Assembly (NCBI GenBank): GCA_045649405.1
Contig: JAZRPW010000024.1
Span: forward strand, 1 to 64,000
Direction of reading: 5' to 3'
Source: RUG11462 sp045649405
GTDB lineage: Bacteria; Bacillota; Clostridia; Oscillospirales; Acutalibacteraceae
DNA: 64,000 nt
In this document: one piece after another, positions 9,153 through 18,386 of the stretch
Layout: each line of letters opens with the position of its first letter
How positions within the stretch are numbered: the stretch's first letter is position 1
The notes under the pieces: generated by a model
Database searches by the model: none
Told to the model about the DNA's origin: nothing
What the model saw: only the letters and a program-made list of their open reading frames with translations
Position numbers and translations under genes: made by a program

Positions 9153-9178
9153 AAAAAAACAGACCAAAATTTGGTCTG
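9153..9178 (-). terminator. Rho-independent terminator after clpE
   Basis: Arms CAGACCA and TGGTCTG followed on the minus strand by seven T residues. It closes the long ruvC-to-clpE run. Confidence 0.8.
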
Positions 9179-9201
9179 CTTTTTTTACAAAAATTTAACA
9201 C

Positions 9202-11529
9202 TTATTTAGTTTTCACAACAATCTCATCATTTTTAACCGAAACAACAAAGTTTTCAGGTGGATTTTCAAAGTTTTCAACAATCAAAGTTGTGATTTTATC
9301 TTCAACCATTCTTCTGATTGCGTTTCTAAGTTCTCTCGCACCCCTTGGTTTGTTTTCAGCTTCTTTAGCAAGACGTTTTAAAACATCACTTGAATAAGAA
9401 AGTGTGTTGCCTCTTTTTTCAAGAGGTTCTTTAATATCATCAAGCATTAAAACTGCGATTTTTTCAAGAGATTCTAATTCAAGCGGTTTGAAAACTGCAA
9501 TTTCATCTACACGACCTAAAAACTCAGGTCGCAAAATCTCTTCTAACGCTTTTATTGCTTTATCTTTTGCCATTGACTCTGCAGTTTTACCAAAGCCCAA
9601 TGAACCTTCCCTTTTTTCAGAGCCGGCATTAGATGTCATTACAATAATTGTATTTTCAAAATTAACAACTCTGCCATGAGCGTCGGTAACTCTGCCATCA
9701 TCAAGAATTTGTAACAAGATATTAAGTACATCTGGGTGTGCTTTTTCAATTTCATCAAACAACACAACAGAATAAGGTTTTCTTCTAACCTTTTCAGTTA
9801 ATTGCCCTGCCTCATCATAGCCAACATAACCTGGAGGTGAACCGATAATTCTTGAAACTGAATGTTTTTCCATAAACTCTGACATATCAAGTCTGATAAG
9901 GGTTTCAGGGGTATCAAACAATTCGTTTGCCAAAACTTTTACAAGTTCAGTTTTACCAACACCAGTAGGTCCAACAAAGATGAATGAAGCTGGTCTGCGT
10001 TTGTTATTGATTTGCACACGTGAGCGACGAACTGCAGATGAAATGACATCAATTGCTTCATCTTGACCGATAACTTTTGATTTTAAAACATCAGTCAAAT
10101 TAATTAACTTTTTAAGGTCGTTTTCTTGAATTTTAGAAGCAGGAATACCTGTCCACAATTCAATTACTTTTGAAATATCTTCAAAGGTTACAACTGTATG
10201 CAAATGGTCTTCTGGAATTGCACTTAATTCTTCAGCATTTTTAGCAAGTTCTGATTTAACAGTTGCTAATTGCTCATAATCAACCTCTTCGCAGGATTCA
10301 AGCTCATCTTTCTTTGCTTGAAGAGTTGTTGTAAGTTTCAAAAGTTTAATATACAAATCCGCTTGTTTGTTTCTTAAAGAAGCGCAAGAGCATGCTTCAT
10401 CAACCAAGTCAATTGCTTTGTCAGGCATAAATCTATCTGTAATATATCTTTCAGATAACTCAACACATGTTCTAATAATTTCATTAGACAAAGTTACATT
10501 GTGATGAGTTTCATAATAAGATTTTACCCCTTTTAAAATGCCAATTGTATCTTCAATTGAAGGCTCTTCAACAGTTACAGGTTGGAATCTTCTCTCAAGC
10601 GCAGCATCTTTCTCAATATACTTTCTATACTCATTAAAAGTCGTTGCGCCAATTACTTGAATTTCACCACGAGAAAGGGCAGGTTTCAAGATATTTGCTG
10701 CGTTCATTGTTCCTTCAGAGTCACCTGTTCCAACAAGATTGTGAACTTCATCAATAAACAAAATAACATTGCCTGCAGCTTTGATTTCTTCGACCAAACC
10801 TTTTACTCTGCTTTCAAACTGACCTCTAAATTGAGTACCTGCAACAAGTGCAGTAAGGTCGAGCAAATAAAGTTGTTTATCCATTAATTTTGCAGGGACA
10901 TCACCGTTAGCAATTCTAAGTGCAAGGCCTTCAGCAATTGCAGTTTTACCAACACCAGGCTCACCAATAAGACAAGGGTTGTTTTTAGAACGACGGCTTA
11001 AAATTTGAATTACACGATAGGTCTCTCTATCTCTACCAATAATTCTATCAATTTTGCCTTCTGCTGCTCTGCGAGTTAAATTGTTGCAATAACCTTCAAG
11101 AAATTTAAATTTCTTTGGCTTTTGTGGTTTTTGCTTATCGTTAGGTTTATCTTGCTTGATTTCAGCATCAATCGACCCATCATCGTTCATTTGAGGATTA
11201 GGGTTTTTAGCAGGAAACATATTCTTTAAAAAAGGAAATGTTGCCGCGCCACCAGGAATAAACTCATCTAACTTTTCGTTAACAGCTTCTTCATTAATCT
11301 CGCCTGTTTCCTCATCAATAATGCCTTCCATAACATCGCTCAAACTTTCGTTTAATTCAGCCATTGCTTCTTCAGGTATATTCATACTGTTAAGCATATC
11401 ATTAATTGGCCCAATATTAAGTTCTCTTGCACATTTAAGACAAAATCCCTCAGGGTATGATTTATCGCCCTCTACTCGAGTGATAAACACTACTGCAGGT
11501 CTTTCTTTACATTTGCTACAAATTTTCAT
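9202..11529 (-). CDS. clpE: ClpE-like AAA+ unfoldase with N-terminal zinc finger
   Basis: HSP100 ATPase that unfolds substrates, normally feeding ClpP, in the cytoplasm. 775 residues. The N-terminus carries two CxxC pairs (C4/C7 and C30/C33), the treble-clef type zinc finger of ClpE and McsA, in place of the usual Clp N-domain. An acidic/Lys linker runs to about residue 145. First AAA+ domain: Walker A GEPGVGKTAI near 189, Walker B LFIDEVHNL. A short coiled middle domain follows. Second AAA+ domain: GPTGVGKTEL, VVLFDEIEKAHPD. A GSLGFGK loop stands where ClpP-binding Clp ATPases carry their IGF-type loop, so ClpP partnership is plausible. It is the last gene of a long run, 40 bp after pgsA. 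ClpC-like naming is the alternative; the zinc finger favours ClpE. Confidence 0.88.
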   Translation of the reverse strand: MKICSKCKERPAVVFITRVEGDKSYPEGFCLKCARELNIGPINDMLNSMNIPEEAMAELNESLSDVMEGIIDEETGEINEEAVNEKLDEFIPGGAATFPFLKNMFPAKNPNPQMNDDGSIDAEIKQDKPNDKQKPQKPKKFKFLEGYCNNLTRRAAEGKIDRIIGRDRETYRVIQILSRRSKNNPCLIGEPGVGKTAIAEGLALRIANGDVPAKLMDKQLYLLDLTALVAGTQFRGQFESRVKGLVEEIKAAGNVILFIDEVHNLVGTGDSEGTMNAANILKPALSRGEIQVIGATTFNEYRKYIEKDAALERRFQPVTVEEPSIEDTIGILKGVKSYYETHHNVTLSNEIIRTCVELSERYITDRFMPDKAIDLVDEACSCASLRNKQADLYIKLLKLTTTLQAKKDELESCEEVDYEQLATVKSELAKNAEELSAIPEDHLHTVVTFEDISKVIELWTGIPASKIQENDLKKLINLTDVLKSKVIGQDEAIDVISSAVRRSRVQINNKRRPASFIFVGPTGVGKTELVKVLANELFDTPETLIRLDMSEFMEKHSVSRIIGSPPGYVGYDEAGQLTEKVRRKPYSVVLFDEIEKAHPDVLNILLQILDDGRVTDAHGRVVNFENTIIVMTSNAGSEKREGSLGFGKTAESMAKDKAIKALEEILRPEFLGRVDEIAVFKPLELESLEKIAVLMLDDIKEPLEKRGNTLSYSSDVLKRLAKEAENKPRGARELRNAIRRMVEDKITTLIVENFENPPENFVVSVKNDEIVVKTK

Positions 11530-11569
11530 TTAAATTTCTTTTTCCTTTCCAACGGAGTATAAAAACTAA

Positions 11570-12178
11570 TTACTTAGACTTTTTTTCATTTTCAAATTCA
11601 TATTCACCACTTTGGATTTCTTTGAAAATTGGATAGTAATTAAACAAAGAAAAAACAAGGCAAATAGCAGTAATTATACACAAAACATTAATAGCTTGGA
11701 TTGGTATTACCTTTGCAGAAAAAATATCTTGCATAAGAATCATAACAAACAAAGCATAAATCATTATTGTTCCAAGTTTTCCCCACCATTTTGACTCAGA
11801 AGGTCTTGTACCACTTTTGAACAACATAATAGCACCTAAAAGCATTGTGAATTCTTTTGCAAACAACAAAATCAAAACAAAAACTAAAAGTGTGTCTTCA
11901 TCATTATAGTGATTAATAGCCAAACAAACTATGATTACTGCTTGAGTCAATTTATCAGCAATTGGGTCTAAAACCTTTCCAACAGTGGTAATAAGATTAA
12001 ACTTTCTTGCAATTATTCCATCTAAAACATCAGTAAGTCCAGAACTGAGCAAAACAACTGTTGCAAGTTCGTATCTTGCCTGGAAATACAAAACCACAAA
12101 CAATGGCGAAAGTAGTATTCTAATTAAAGTTAAAACATTTGGAAGAGTAAAAACCTCTTTTCTAATTTCTTCTTTCAT
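11570..12178 (-). CDS. pgsA: CDP-diacylglycerol-glycerol-3-phosphate 3-phosphatidyltransferase
   Basis: Makes phosphatidylglycerol phosphate from CDP-diacylglycerol and glycerol 3-phosphate at the membrane, the first step to phosphatidylglycerol. 202 residues with several hydrophobic segments. The CDP-alcohol phosphotransferase signature D-x2-D-G-x2-A-R-x8-G-x3-D-x3-D is complete (DVLDGIIARKFNLITTVGKV followed by LDPIADK). The ATG has a GAGAGG site. It lies 13 bp after cvpA within the long minus-strand run. Other CDP-alcohol transferases share the signature, but length and the LPNVLTLIRILLSP start fit pgsA well. Confidence 0.93.
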   Translation of the reverse strand: MKEEIRKEVFTLPNVLTLIRILLSPLFVVLYFQARYELATVVLLSSGLTDVLDGIIARKFNLITTVGKVLDPIADKLTQAVIIVCLAINHYNDEDTLLVFVLILLFAKEFTMLLGAIMLFKSGTRPSESKWWGKLGTIMIYALFVMILMQDIFSAKVIPIQAINVLCIITAICLVFSLFNYYPIFKEIQSGEYEFENEKKSK

Positions 12179-12191
12179 TTTTACCTCTCAA

Positions 12192-12911
12192 TTACAAATT
12201 AGAAAATAAATTATATAAGTGTTTAAATAGATAGGTTTTTTCAATAAGTCGAGGTGTAATGTTAAAAATTTCATTTTTAAACAAAGGTAAAATTATCGAA
12301 ATTAAACCAGCTAAAGCTAAGCAAATCAAACCACCTTTGCACATTCCAGCAATGCCACCTAAAAATTTGTTCGCACCTTTGAAAATTGACTTATTAAACA
12401 TTCCACCTATTAATTTTGCAATTAATTTAACAAGCAATATTAAAACAATTAACAATATTGCTGTAACAGCAAATTTCACTGCAGAAACAGCAATTGGTTT
12501 GATAACATTCTCACAAACAGACAATGCCAATTCTTCGGTTTTTGAAGTTGTTACTTCTTGTTGCTGTTCAACATAATCTCTTATCTTTTCTTTATCAATT
12601 CCGGCAATACCAGAAAACGCAGAAATGTATTTAGGCATTGAGTCCCAAATCACATCAACATTTTCATTTACATTTTGACCAGTTTTTTCAGCAGTTTCAC
12701 TTACAATATCAGAAACCGATTTAACAACCGAAGGTCTGATTTTTTTCTCATATACATAATCAGCAGTATAGTTTGCAACAGAAAACGCAACCATAAACGC
12801 TAATACAAAACCAACAATTTCAATCATTGTTCTAGCAAAGCCTTTTTTAGCTCCTAAAATTGCAAAAATCAAAACTATACATACAAGAATTATATCAAGG
12901 ACAAAATTCAC
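12192..12911 (-). CDS. CvpA family membrane protein
   Basis: Four predicted membrane segments in 239 residues: an N-terminal pair (FVLDIILVCIVLIFAILG, then the segment after KKGFARTMIEIVG) and a C-terminal pair separated by a charged extracytoplasmic loop of about 70 residues. The KKGF near residue 23 is typical of the CvpA/colicin V production family. Its molecular role is not settled; family members affect envelope functions. GTG start behind AAGGAGG. It is closely packed behind the membrane-anchored unknown protein and before pgsA. Confidence 0.75.
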   Translation of the reverse strand: MNFVLDIILVCIVLIFAILGAKKGFARTMIEIVGFVLAFMVAFSVANYTADYVYEKKIRPSVVKSVSDIVSETAEKTGQNVNENVDVIWDSMPKYISAFSGIAGIDKEKIRDYVEQQQEVTTSKTEELALSVCENVIKPIAVSAVKFAVTAILLIVLILLVKLIAKLIGGMFNKSIFKGANKFLGGIAGMCKGGLICLALAGLISIILPLFKNEIFNITPRLIEKTYLFKHLYNLFSNL

Positions 12912-12912
12912 A

Positions 12913-14220
12913 TTAGCCCTCCTTTATAAAATCGACACCTGAAGAATGTAAAACTAAAACACCCTTTGGTGTAGCAGTAATTTTAGAACCACCGTTGTTT
13001 ATTTCTGTAGCCTTAATAAGTTTGCCTCTAAAATTATATTCGTTAACTTTTTCAGCCAAAGTATAAACTCTTCCCTTTGAAACAGAAACATCAACAACAT
13101 TGCCTTCAATTTCAAAAGATGCTTTTTTTCTACCCTTTTGATTTAAAACATAAACAAATCCTTTTTGAGAATTGCTGTCAGCGGTATTGTAAATCAAGAT
13201 ATAATCATCATTAATTTCAAATTTATTCAAAAACTCAGGATTATATATCAAGTTATTTGAGGTTTTGTTATTTCTCAAGTTAAAATATTGTTTATCAGTC
13301 AATACACAAATATTATTAGCATCAGTATATTCGACAGCATAAACAACTTCGCCTTTAAGTTCAGTTTGTGCTAACACTTCAGTTTTATCAAAATCATAAA
13401 TGCTCAATGTTGAAACAAACTCAGCTTGATTTGTTGCTAATGTTACAATGCATATTCTTTGACCATTTTCACTAACACTAACGCCAGATACGTATTTGTT
13501 AGCAGAGTGATATTTGTAAATTTCATTTCCATTTTTATTATAAACACTAACAACTGCAACATCTTCATCAGCTTCAGTTGCAATAGCATAAACGCCAGAA
13601 TCAGAAATATCAGCACAAATTATTGAAGCATTATTTTCTGTTCTTTTAGACAAAACCTCTTCATGTGCATTCTCAATCTTGTAACTTGAATTGTTAATGC
13701 CATAAATCAAAGTTCTTACTTTAGAGGTTTCAACAATAGGATTTGCAAAGCCATGAATACGTGAATAAATTAAATTTCCAGATTTATTGTAGCATTTCAA
13801 ATCTGTTTCTGTTGAAACCAAAACACTGCCATTTGAGTATGAAATATCTCCAACTGAATTAAAATCATACGAAACCGGAAATTTACCACCTGATTTTGAC
13901 AATGCATATTTAGAACTAACATATTCAACAATGCCAGTTGGTGCATTTAAAACCGAAAAAACAAGATACACAACTAAAAAAGCTGCAACAAAAACAACAA
14001 CTAACTTTGGATTAAAATTAGATTTCTTTTTTCCGTTTAACAAAGTCAATCCATTAGCTTTAAATTGATTAACAATTTGTCCGATTTTAACATTTGGTTT
14101 AATGATTTTGTCAGACTTTGCAACTACAGGTTTTGCCCTTTTAGTGTGCTTTTCTTTCATATTAAGTTTTTTATGTGGCTGTTTGCCTTTTCTCTTAATA
14201 GGTTTTCTTTTATCGTTCAT
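12913..14220 (-). CDS. Membrane-anchored extracytoplasmic beta-propeller-like protein
   Basis: Function unknown. The first 70 residues are strongly basic (KRKPIKRKGKQPHKKLN), then one membrane helix at about 75-95 (LVVVFVAAFLVVYLVFSVL), then some 330 residues of repeated short strands of the type SNGSVLVSTETDLKCYNKSG that read like WD40/PQQ-type propeller blades. It may belong to the DUF5711 group seen in Clostridia, but I cannot confirm this. The ATG is preceded by GGAG at 6 nt; a TTG four codons upstream lies within that ribosome site and is rejected. The gene is in the truA-to-cvpA stretch, which suggests constitutive low expression. Confidence 0.7.
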   Translation of the reverse strand: MNDKRKPIKRKGKQPHKKLNMKEKHTKRAKPVVAKSDKIIKPNVKIGQIVNQFKANGLTLLNGKKKSNFNPKLVVVFVAAFLVVYLVFSVLNAPTGIVEYVSSKYALSKSGGKFPVSYDFNSVGDISYSNGSVLVSTETDLKCYNKSGNLIYSRIHGFANPIVETSKVRTLIYGINNSSYKIENAHEEVLSKRTENNASIICADISDSGVYAIATEADEDVAVVSVYNKNGNEIYKYHSANKYVSGVSVSENGQRICIVTLATNQAEFVSTLSIYDFDKTEVLAQTELKGEVVYAVEYTDANNICVLTDKQYFNLRNNKTSNNLIYNPEFLNKFEINDDYILIYNTADSNSQKGFVYVLNQKGRKKASFEIEGNVVDVSVSKGRVYTLAEKVNEYNFRGKLIKATEINNGGSKITATPKGVLVLHSSGVDFIKEG

Positions 14221-14232
14221 AAAAAACTCCAA

Positions 14233-14967
14233 TTAATAATTTACTTTAGTTAAAAACAATCCATTTGCAGGTGCAGTAACACCAGCCCTTTCTCTGTTTT
14301 TAGACAAAATAATATCTTTAATATCTTCAACTTTAATTTTGTCTAGCGAAACAAAATATAAAGTCCCTGCCATAATTCTTACCATGTTGTAAAGGAATCC
14401 GTCTGCCTCAACATAAAACACAACAGTGTCCCCTTCTCTTTTAACGCCAGCGTCAAAAACAGTTCTAACTGTATCTTTCACACTCGAACCAGTTGAACAA
14501 AAACCACAAAAATCATAAGTGCCAATAAACTGTTTAGCCGCTATATCAAGAATTTTTTCATCAAGTTTATTTTTCATAAACCAACTAAATTTTGAATGAA
14601 ATGGATTTCTAACATCTCCATCATAAAAACAATATTCATATCTTTTTGATTTAACAGAATATCTTGAGTGAAAATCAGGACTTACCTTTTCGCAATGAAA
14701 AGCAGCAATATCATCAGGTAACTTTGTGTTCATTGCTTTGACATAAGCAATTGGTTCAATTTCGAGTTCACTGTCAAAATGAAAGCAATATTCTTTCGCA
14801 TGAACACCACTATCAGTTCTTGAACAACCAGTTACATTCGGTCTAACGCTCAAAATTTGTTCAAGAGCATTTTGCACCTCACACTGAACTGTATTTGCAT
14901 TATCTTGAACCTGCCAACCATGATAATTTGTTCCATCATATCTTATTTTCATTAAATATCTTGACAT
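14233..14967 (-). CDS. truA: tRNA pseudouridine(38-40) synthase
   Basis: Isomerises uridines 38-40 in the tRNA anticodon arm. 244 residues, normal length. The catalytic aspartate motif is CSRTDSGVHA, and the start RYLMKIRYDGTNYHGWQVQ is typical. The C-terminal half contains YNMVRIMAGTL, a family hallmark. The order ecfA1-ecfA2-ecfT-truA is the widely conserved Firmicutes arrangement; ribosomal protein genes often follow truA but are absent here. Confidence 0.96.
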   Translation of the reverse strand: MSRYLMKIRYDGTNYHGWQVQDNANTVQCEVQNALEQILSVRPNVTGCSRTDSGVHAKEYCFHFDSELEIEPIAYVKAMNTKLPDDIAAFHCEKVSPDFHSRYSVKSKRYEYCFYDGDVRNPFHSKFSWFMKNKLDEKILDIAAKQFIGTYDFCGFCSTGSSVKDTVRTVFDAGVKREGDTVVFYVEADGFLYNMVRIMAGTLYFVSLDKIKVEDIKDIILSKNRERAGVTAPANGLFLTKVNY

Positions 14968-14978
14968 ATTAATCTCAC

Positions 14979-15782
14979 TTAAAAATAAATATTAAACAAA
15001 ATAACGCCTGCAATCAAAATTGTAACAAATGCTAAGCACAAATAATCTTTTGAAGAACTTTTCATAACTTTAAGTCTTGTTCTGCCGTTACCACCGTGAT
15101 AGCATCTGCACTCCATAGCATCTGCAAGTTCGGTTGCCCTTCTAATTGAACTTGCCAAAAGAGGAATCAAAATTGGAATAACAGCTTTAATCTTTTGAAT
15201 TAAATTGCCGTCATCTAATCTTGCGCCTCTCGCCTTTTGCGCATTCATTATTTTTGCAGTTTCTTCAACAAGAGTAGGAATAAATCTTAAAGCGATTGTC
15301 ATCATCATTGCAAAAGTGTGTGTATTAACACCAACACAAGCTACTGGTTTTAACAATGTTTCAATTGCATCAGTCAAAGAAGTTGGTGTTGTTGTATAGG
15401 TTAACGCTGAGCTAATTATCAACAACAAAAAAATTCTAAGCGCAATAAACAACGCTTTTTCGATACCGCCAGTGTAAATCTCTATTTTCCAAAACTGAAC
15501 AATTAAATCACCAGTTTTGATGAAAAAGACATTGATAACTGCAGTTAGCAAAACAAAAAACCAAATTGATTTTATTGTTTTCAAATACATTTTCACAGGA
15601 ATTCGTGATGACAACATCAAAGCAACTGTCGCAACACTTACAAGACCCAAAGAAACAAAATTAGTAGCAACAAAAGCAATAATAATCATTGCAAATGTTA
15701 AAATAATTTTAAATCTCGCGTCAAGTTTATGAACAATTGAGTTGCCAGGATAATATTGTCCAAAAGTTATGTTGTTAAGCAT
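14979..15782 (-). CDS. ecfT: Energy-coupling factor transporter transmembrane protein
   Basis: Membrane coupling subunit of an ECF vitamin/metal transporter, joining the ATPase pair to exchangeable substrate-binding S components. 267 residues with about five to six helices and the coupling motifs QKARGARLD and MECRCYHGG. The second departs from the usual A-R-G by having C-R-C. Its ATG overlaps the ecfA2 stop codon, implying translational coupling. No S component lies nearby, so it probably serves several encoded elsewhere. Confidence 0.94.
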   Translation of the reverse strand: MLNNITFGQYYPGNSIVHKLDARFKIILTFAMIIIAFVATNFVSLGLVSVATVALMLSSRIPVKMYLKTIKSIWFFVLLTAVINVFFIKTGDLIVQFWKIEIYTGGIEKALFIALRIFLLLIISSALTYTTTPTSLTDAIETLLKPVACVGVNTHTFAMMMTIALRFIPTLVEETAKIMNAQKARGARLDDGNLIQKIKAVIPILIPLLASSIRRATELADAMECRCYHGGNGRTRLKVMKSSSKDYLCLAFVTILIAGVILFNIYF

Positions 15783-16645
15783 TAAATCTTGCCCCCTTTT
15801 CTAAAAAGGTCAAGAACATATTCATAAGCTTTATCAACGGTATAAATACCTTTTGGTACCTCAATTCCCTTTTTTCTAAGCCCTAAAATAACCTTAGTAA
15901 TGTGTGGAATGTTCAAACCCATTTCGTGAAGTTCATCGCCATGAGAATAAACATTTTCAACAGAGTCAAACATTGCAACTTCGCCATTGTTCATAACAAG
16001 AACTTTATTTGCTACCTTTGCAACATCTTCCATTGAGTGAGAAACAAGCAAAACTGTTGTGCCAATTTCATCTCTAAACTTGCTAATTCTTTCTAAAATT
16101 GTATCTCTACCAATTGGGTCAAGACCAGCAGTTGGTTCGTCTAAAATCAACACTTCTGGTTTCATTGCAAGAACACCCGCAAGTGCTGCTCTACGTTTTT
16201 GACCACCTGATAAATCAAAAGGAGATTTTTGCAAAACATCTTTTGAAAGTTCAACATAATGAGCTGCCATTTCAACACGCTCTAAAGTTTCACTTTCCGA
16301 AAGACCCATATTTCTTGGTCCAAACGCAATGTCTTTTTCAACCGTTTCATCAAACAATTGATATTCTGGATATTGAAAAACAAGACCTACTTTAAAACAC
16401 AAATCATTGCTTGCTTTTCCATCTTTCCAAATATCTTCTCCGTTAAAGTAAACCTTACCTGAAGTTGGCTTAACAATTCCGTTAAAATGTTGAACAAGAG
16501 TAGATTTTCCCGAACCAGTATGCCCAATAATTCCAACAAAATCGCCTTTTTCGATTTCTATATTAACATTTTTTAAAGCAGCCATTTCAAATGGCGTGTC
16601 TTCTGAATAAATATAATTTAAGTTCTCTGTTTTTAAAATTGACAA
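15782..16645 (-). CDS. ecfA2: ECF transporter ATPase EcfA2
   Basis: Cytoplasmic ATPase of the ECF module. Walker A GHTGSGKST, Q-loop FQYPEYQLF, signature LSGGQKRR, Walker B VLILDEPTAG and switch H in LLVSHSMED are all present; 287 residues. TTG start behind GGAGG with 8-base spacing. It is 3 bp after ecfA1 and overlaps ecfT. A1/A2 assignment follows gene order and the N-terminal insertion ALKNVNIEIEKGDF. Confidence 0.93.
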   Translation of the reverse strand: MSILKTENLNYIYSEDTPFEMAALKNVNIEIEKGDFVGIIGHTGSGKSTLVQHFNGIVKPTSGKVYFNGEDIWKDGKASNDLCFKVGLVFQYPEYQLFDETVEKDIAFGPRNMGLSESETLERVEMAAHYVELSKDVLQKSPFDLSGGQKRRAALAGVLAMKPEVLILDEPTAGLDPIGRDTILERISKFRDEIGTTVLLVSHSMEDVAKVANKVLVMNNGEVAMFDSVENVYSHGDELHEMGLNIPHITKVILGLRKKGIEVPKGIYTVDKAYEYVLDLFRKGGKI

Positions 16646-16648
16646 CTT

Positions 16649-17491
16649 TTATGCCTCCAAAGCTTTAGATATAGCTTCGACACACTCATCAACATGAAGA
16701 ATGCTTTGGTCAAATGCTACTCCTGCTTCTTTCAATTTATAAATTAATTCTGTAGGTTGTGGTACATCTAAACCTACACTTTTTAATAACTCTACTTGGT
16801 TAAACACATTTTGTGGTGTTCCGTCAGAAATGATTTTACCTGAATCTATTACAACAACTCTGTCAGCTTTAGCAGCTTCGTCCATATAATGCGTAATCAA
16901 AATTACAGTTTTATTCATTTCTTTGTTTAATTTGGTAATGATGTTCATAACATCTTTTCTGCCTCTTGGGTCAAGCATTGCAGTTGGTTCATCAAACACA
17001 ACACACTCTGGTTGCATTGCAAGAATTCCTGCAATTGCAACTCTTTGTTTTTGGCCACCAGAAAGTCTATGTGGTTCGTGATGCATATATTCTGTCATTC
17101 CAACTGCTTCTAATGACTCGTCAACTCTTTTGCGAATTTCTTTTCTCTCAAGGCCTAAGTTTTCAGGTCCAAAAGCAACATCTTCTTCAACAATTGTTGA
17201 AACAATTTGGTTGTCAGGATTTTGGAAAACAAGACCAACCTTATTGCGAATTTCTAAAGAATTATTTTCATCTTTAGTATCAAGCCCATCAATCAACACT
17301 TCACCTTTGCTAGGCAAGTTTAATCCGTTGAAGAGTTTAGCTAAAGTTGATTTTCCTGAACCATTGTGACCTAAAATTGCAACAAATGAGCCTTTTTCAA
17401 TGCTTAACGAAAAGTCTTTTAAAACATCTTCAAATTCTTCATAACCAGTGTTGTAATAAAAGTCAACATTTTTAACATCAATAAATTTCAA
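16649..17491 (-). CDS. ecfA1: ECF transporter ATPase EcfA1
   Basis: Partner ATPase of EcfA2. Walker A GHNGSGKST, Q-loop VFQNPDNQI, signature LSGGQKQRV, Walker B CVVFDEPTAM, switch H in ITHYMDE; 280 residues. It starts with TTG seven bases after AAAGGTG. First of the three ecf genes, 19 bp behind the methyltransferase gene, probably the same transcript. Confidence 0.93.
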   Translation of the reverse strand: MKFIDVKNVDFYYNTGYEEFEDVLKDFSLSIEKGSFVAILGHNGSGKSTLAKLFNGLNLPSKGEVLIDGLDTKDENNSLEIRNKVGLVFQNPDNQIVSTIVEEDVAFGPENLGLERKEIRKRVDESLEAVGMTEYMHHEPHRLSGGQKQRVAIAGILAMQPECVVFDEPTAMLDPRGRKDVMNIITKLNKEMNKTVILITHYMDEAAKADRVVVIDSGKIISDGTPQNVFNQVELLKSVGLDVPQPTELIYKLKEAGVAFDQSILHVDECVEAISKALEA

Positions 17492-17510
17492 AGATTTTCA
17501 CCTTTCAATT

Positions 17511-18377
17511 TTAATCAATTATTGCCATTGCACTTGAGCCACATGGCAAAACATAACCAGTGTTTGTAACCGGCAATCCAATCTCATCACACTTAATAGC
17601 ACCTTTGCGATTTTTCATTACAGTAACGCCAAGTACATATTCCATTACCGCAGGAGAAAGACCAGCAGTATAAGAATTAATCAAGAAAAACTTTGCGTCA
17701 TCATATAAAATCTCATTACAAAGCGAAACTAAATCAAATATCTCGTCTTCAATTTTCCAAACCTCGCCACCTGGTCCTCTGCCATATGAAGGCGGGTCCA
17801 TAATGATGCCATGGTATTTCTTGCCTCTTCTAATTTCACGCTCAACAAACTTTTTGCAGTCATCAACAAGCCATCTAATTGGCTTATCATCAAGACCAGA
17901 TGTTTTAGCATTATCTTTAGCCCAAGCAACCATTCCTTTTGAAGCATCAACATGGGTAACTTCTGCACCTGCATTTGCGCAAGCCAATGTAGCACCACCT
18001 GTATATGCAAACAAATTCAAAACTTTAAATGGTTTTTCACTTTTTTGAATAATGTCGGCCATTGTGTCCCAATTGACAGCTTGCTCTGGAAAAAGTCCAG
18101 TATGTTTGAATCCCATAGGTTTCAAATTAAAAGTTAAATCTTTATAATTAATACTCCAAACATCAGGAACAGCAGAATATTTTTCCCATCTGCCACCACC
18201 TGTTTTGCTTCTTAAATATCTTGCATTCGCTTTTTTCCACCTTGGGTCTTTTCTTTCTGTTTTAAAAATTGCTTGTGGGTCAGGTCTAATTAAAATTACA
18301 TCTCCCCAACGCTCTAATCGTTCACCAAAAGAACAATCAAGCAATTCATAATCCAACCAATCTTTTGAGTATCTCAA
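17511..18377 (-). CDS. Class I SAM-dependent RNA methyltransferase, RlmI/RlmK-like
   Basis: Probable rRNA methyltransferase of the Rossmann class. Motif I is VLNLFAYTGGATLACANAGA with the following acidic strand THVDASKGMV; motif IV is IMDPPSYGRGP, the N/DPPSY type of RNA or nucleotide-base methylases. 288 residues, shorter than RlmI and with no PUA domain visible. TTG start seven bases behind AGGAG. It sits between glmM and ecfA1 in the long minus-strand run. The target nucleotide cannot be read from the sequence. Confidence 0.85.
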   Translation of the reverse strand: MRYSKDWLDYELLDCSFGERLERWGDVILIRPDPQAIFKTERKDPRWKKANARYLRSKTGGGRWEKYSAVPDVWSINYKDLTFNLKPMGFKHTGLFPEQAVNWDTMADIIQKSEKPFKVLNLFAYTGGATLACANAGAEVTHVDASKGMVAWAKDNAKTSGLDDKPIRWLVDDCKKFVEREIRRGKKYHGIIMDPPSYGRGPGGEVWKIEDEIFDLVSLCNEILYDDAKFFLINSYTAGLSPAVMEYVLGVTVMKNRKGAIKCDEIGLPVTNTGYVLPCGSSAMAIID

Positions 18378-18386
18378 TTTTAACTC

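Noticed and set aside
10582..10887. Plus-strand 101-codon open frame inside clpE
   Set aside because: Antisense to conserved ClpE ATPase motifs, with no ribosome site or promoter.
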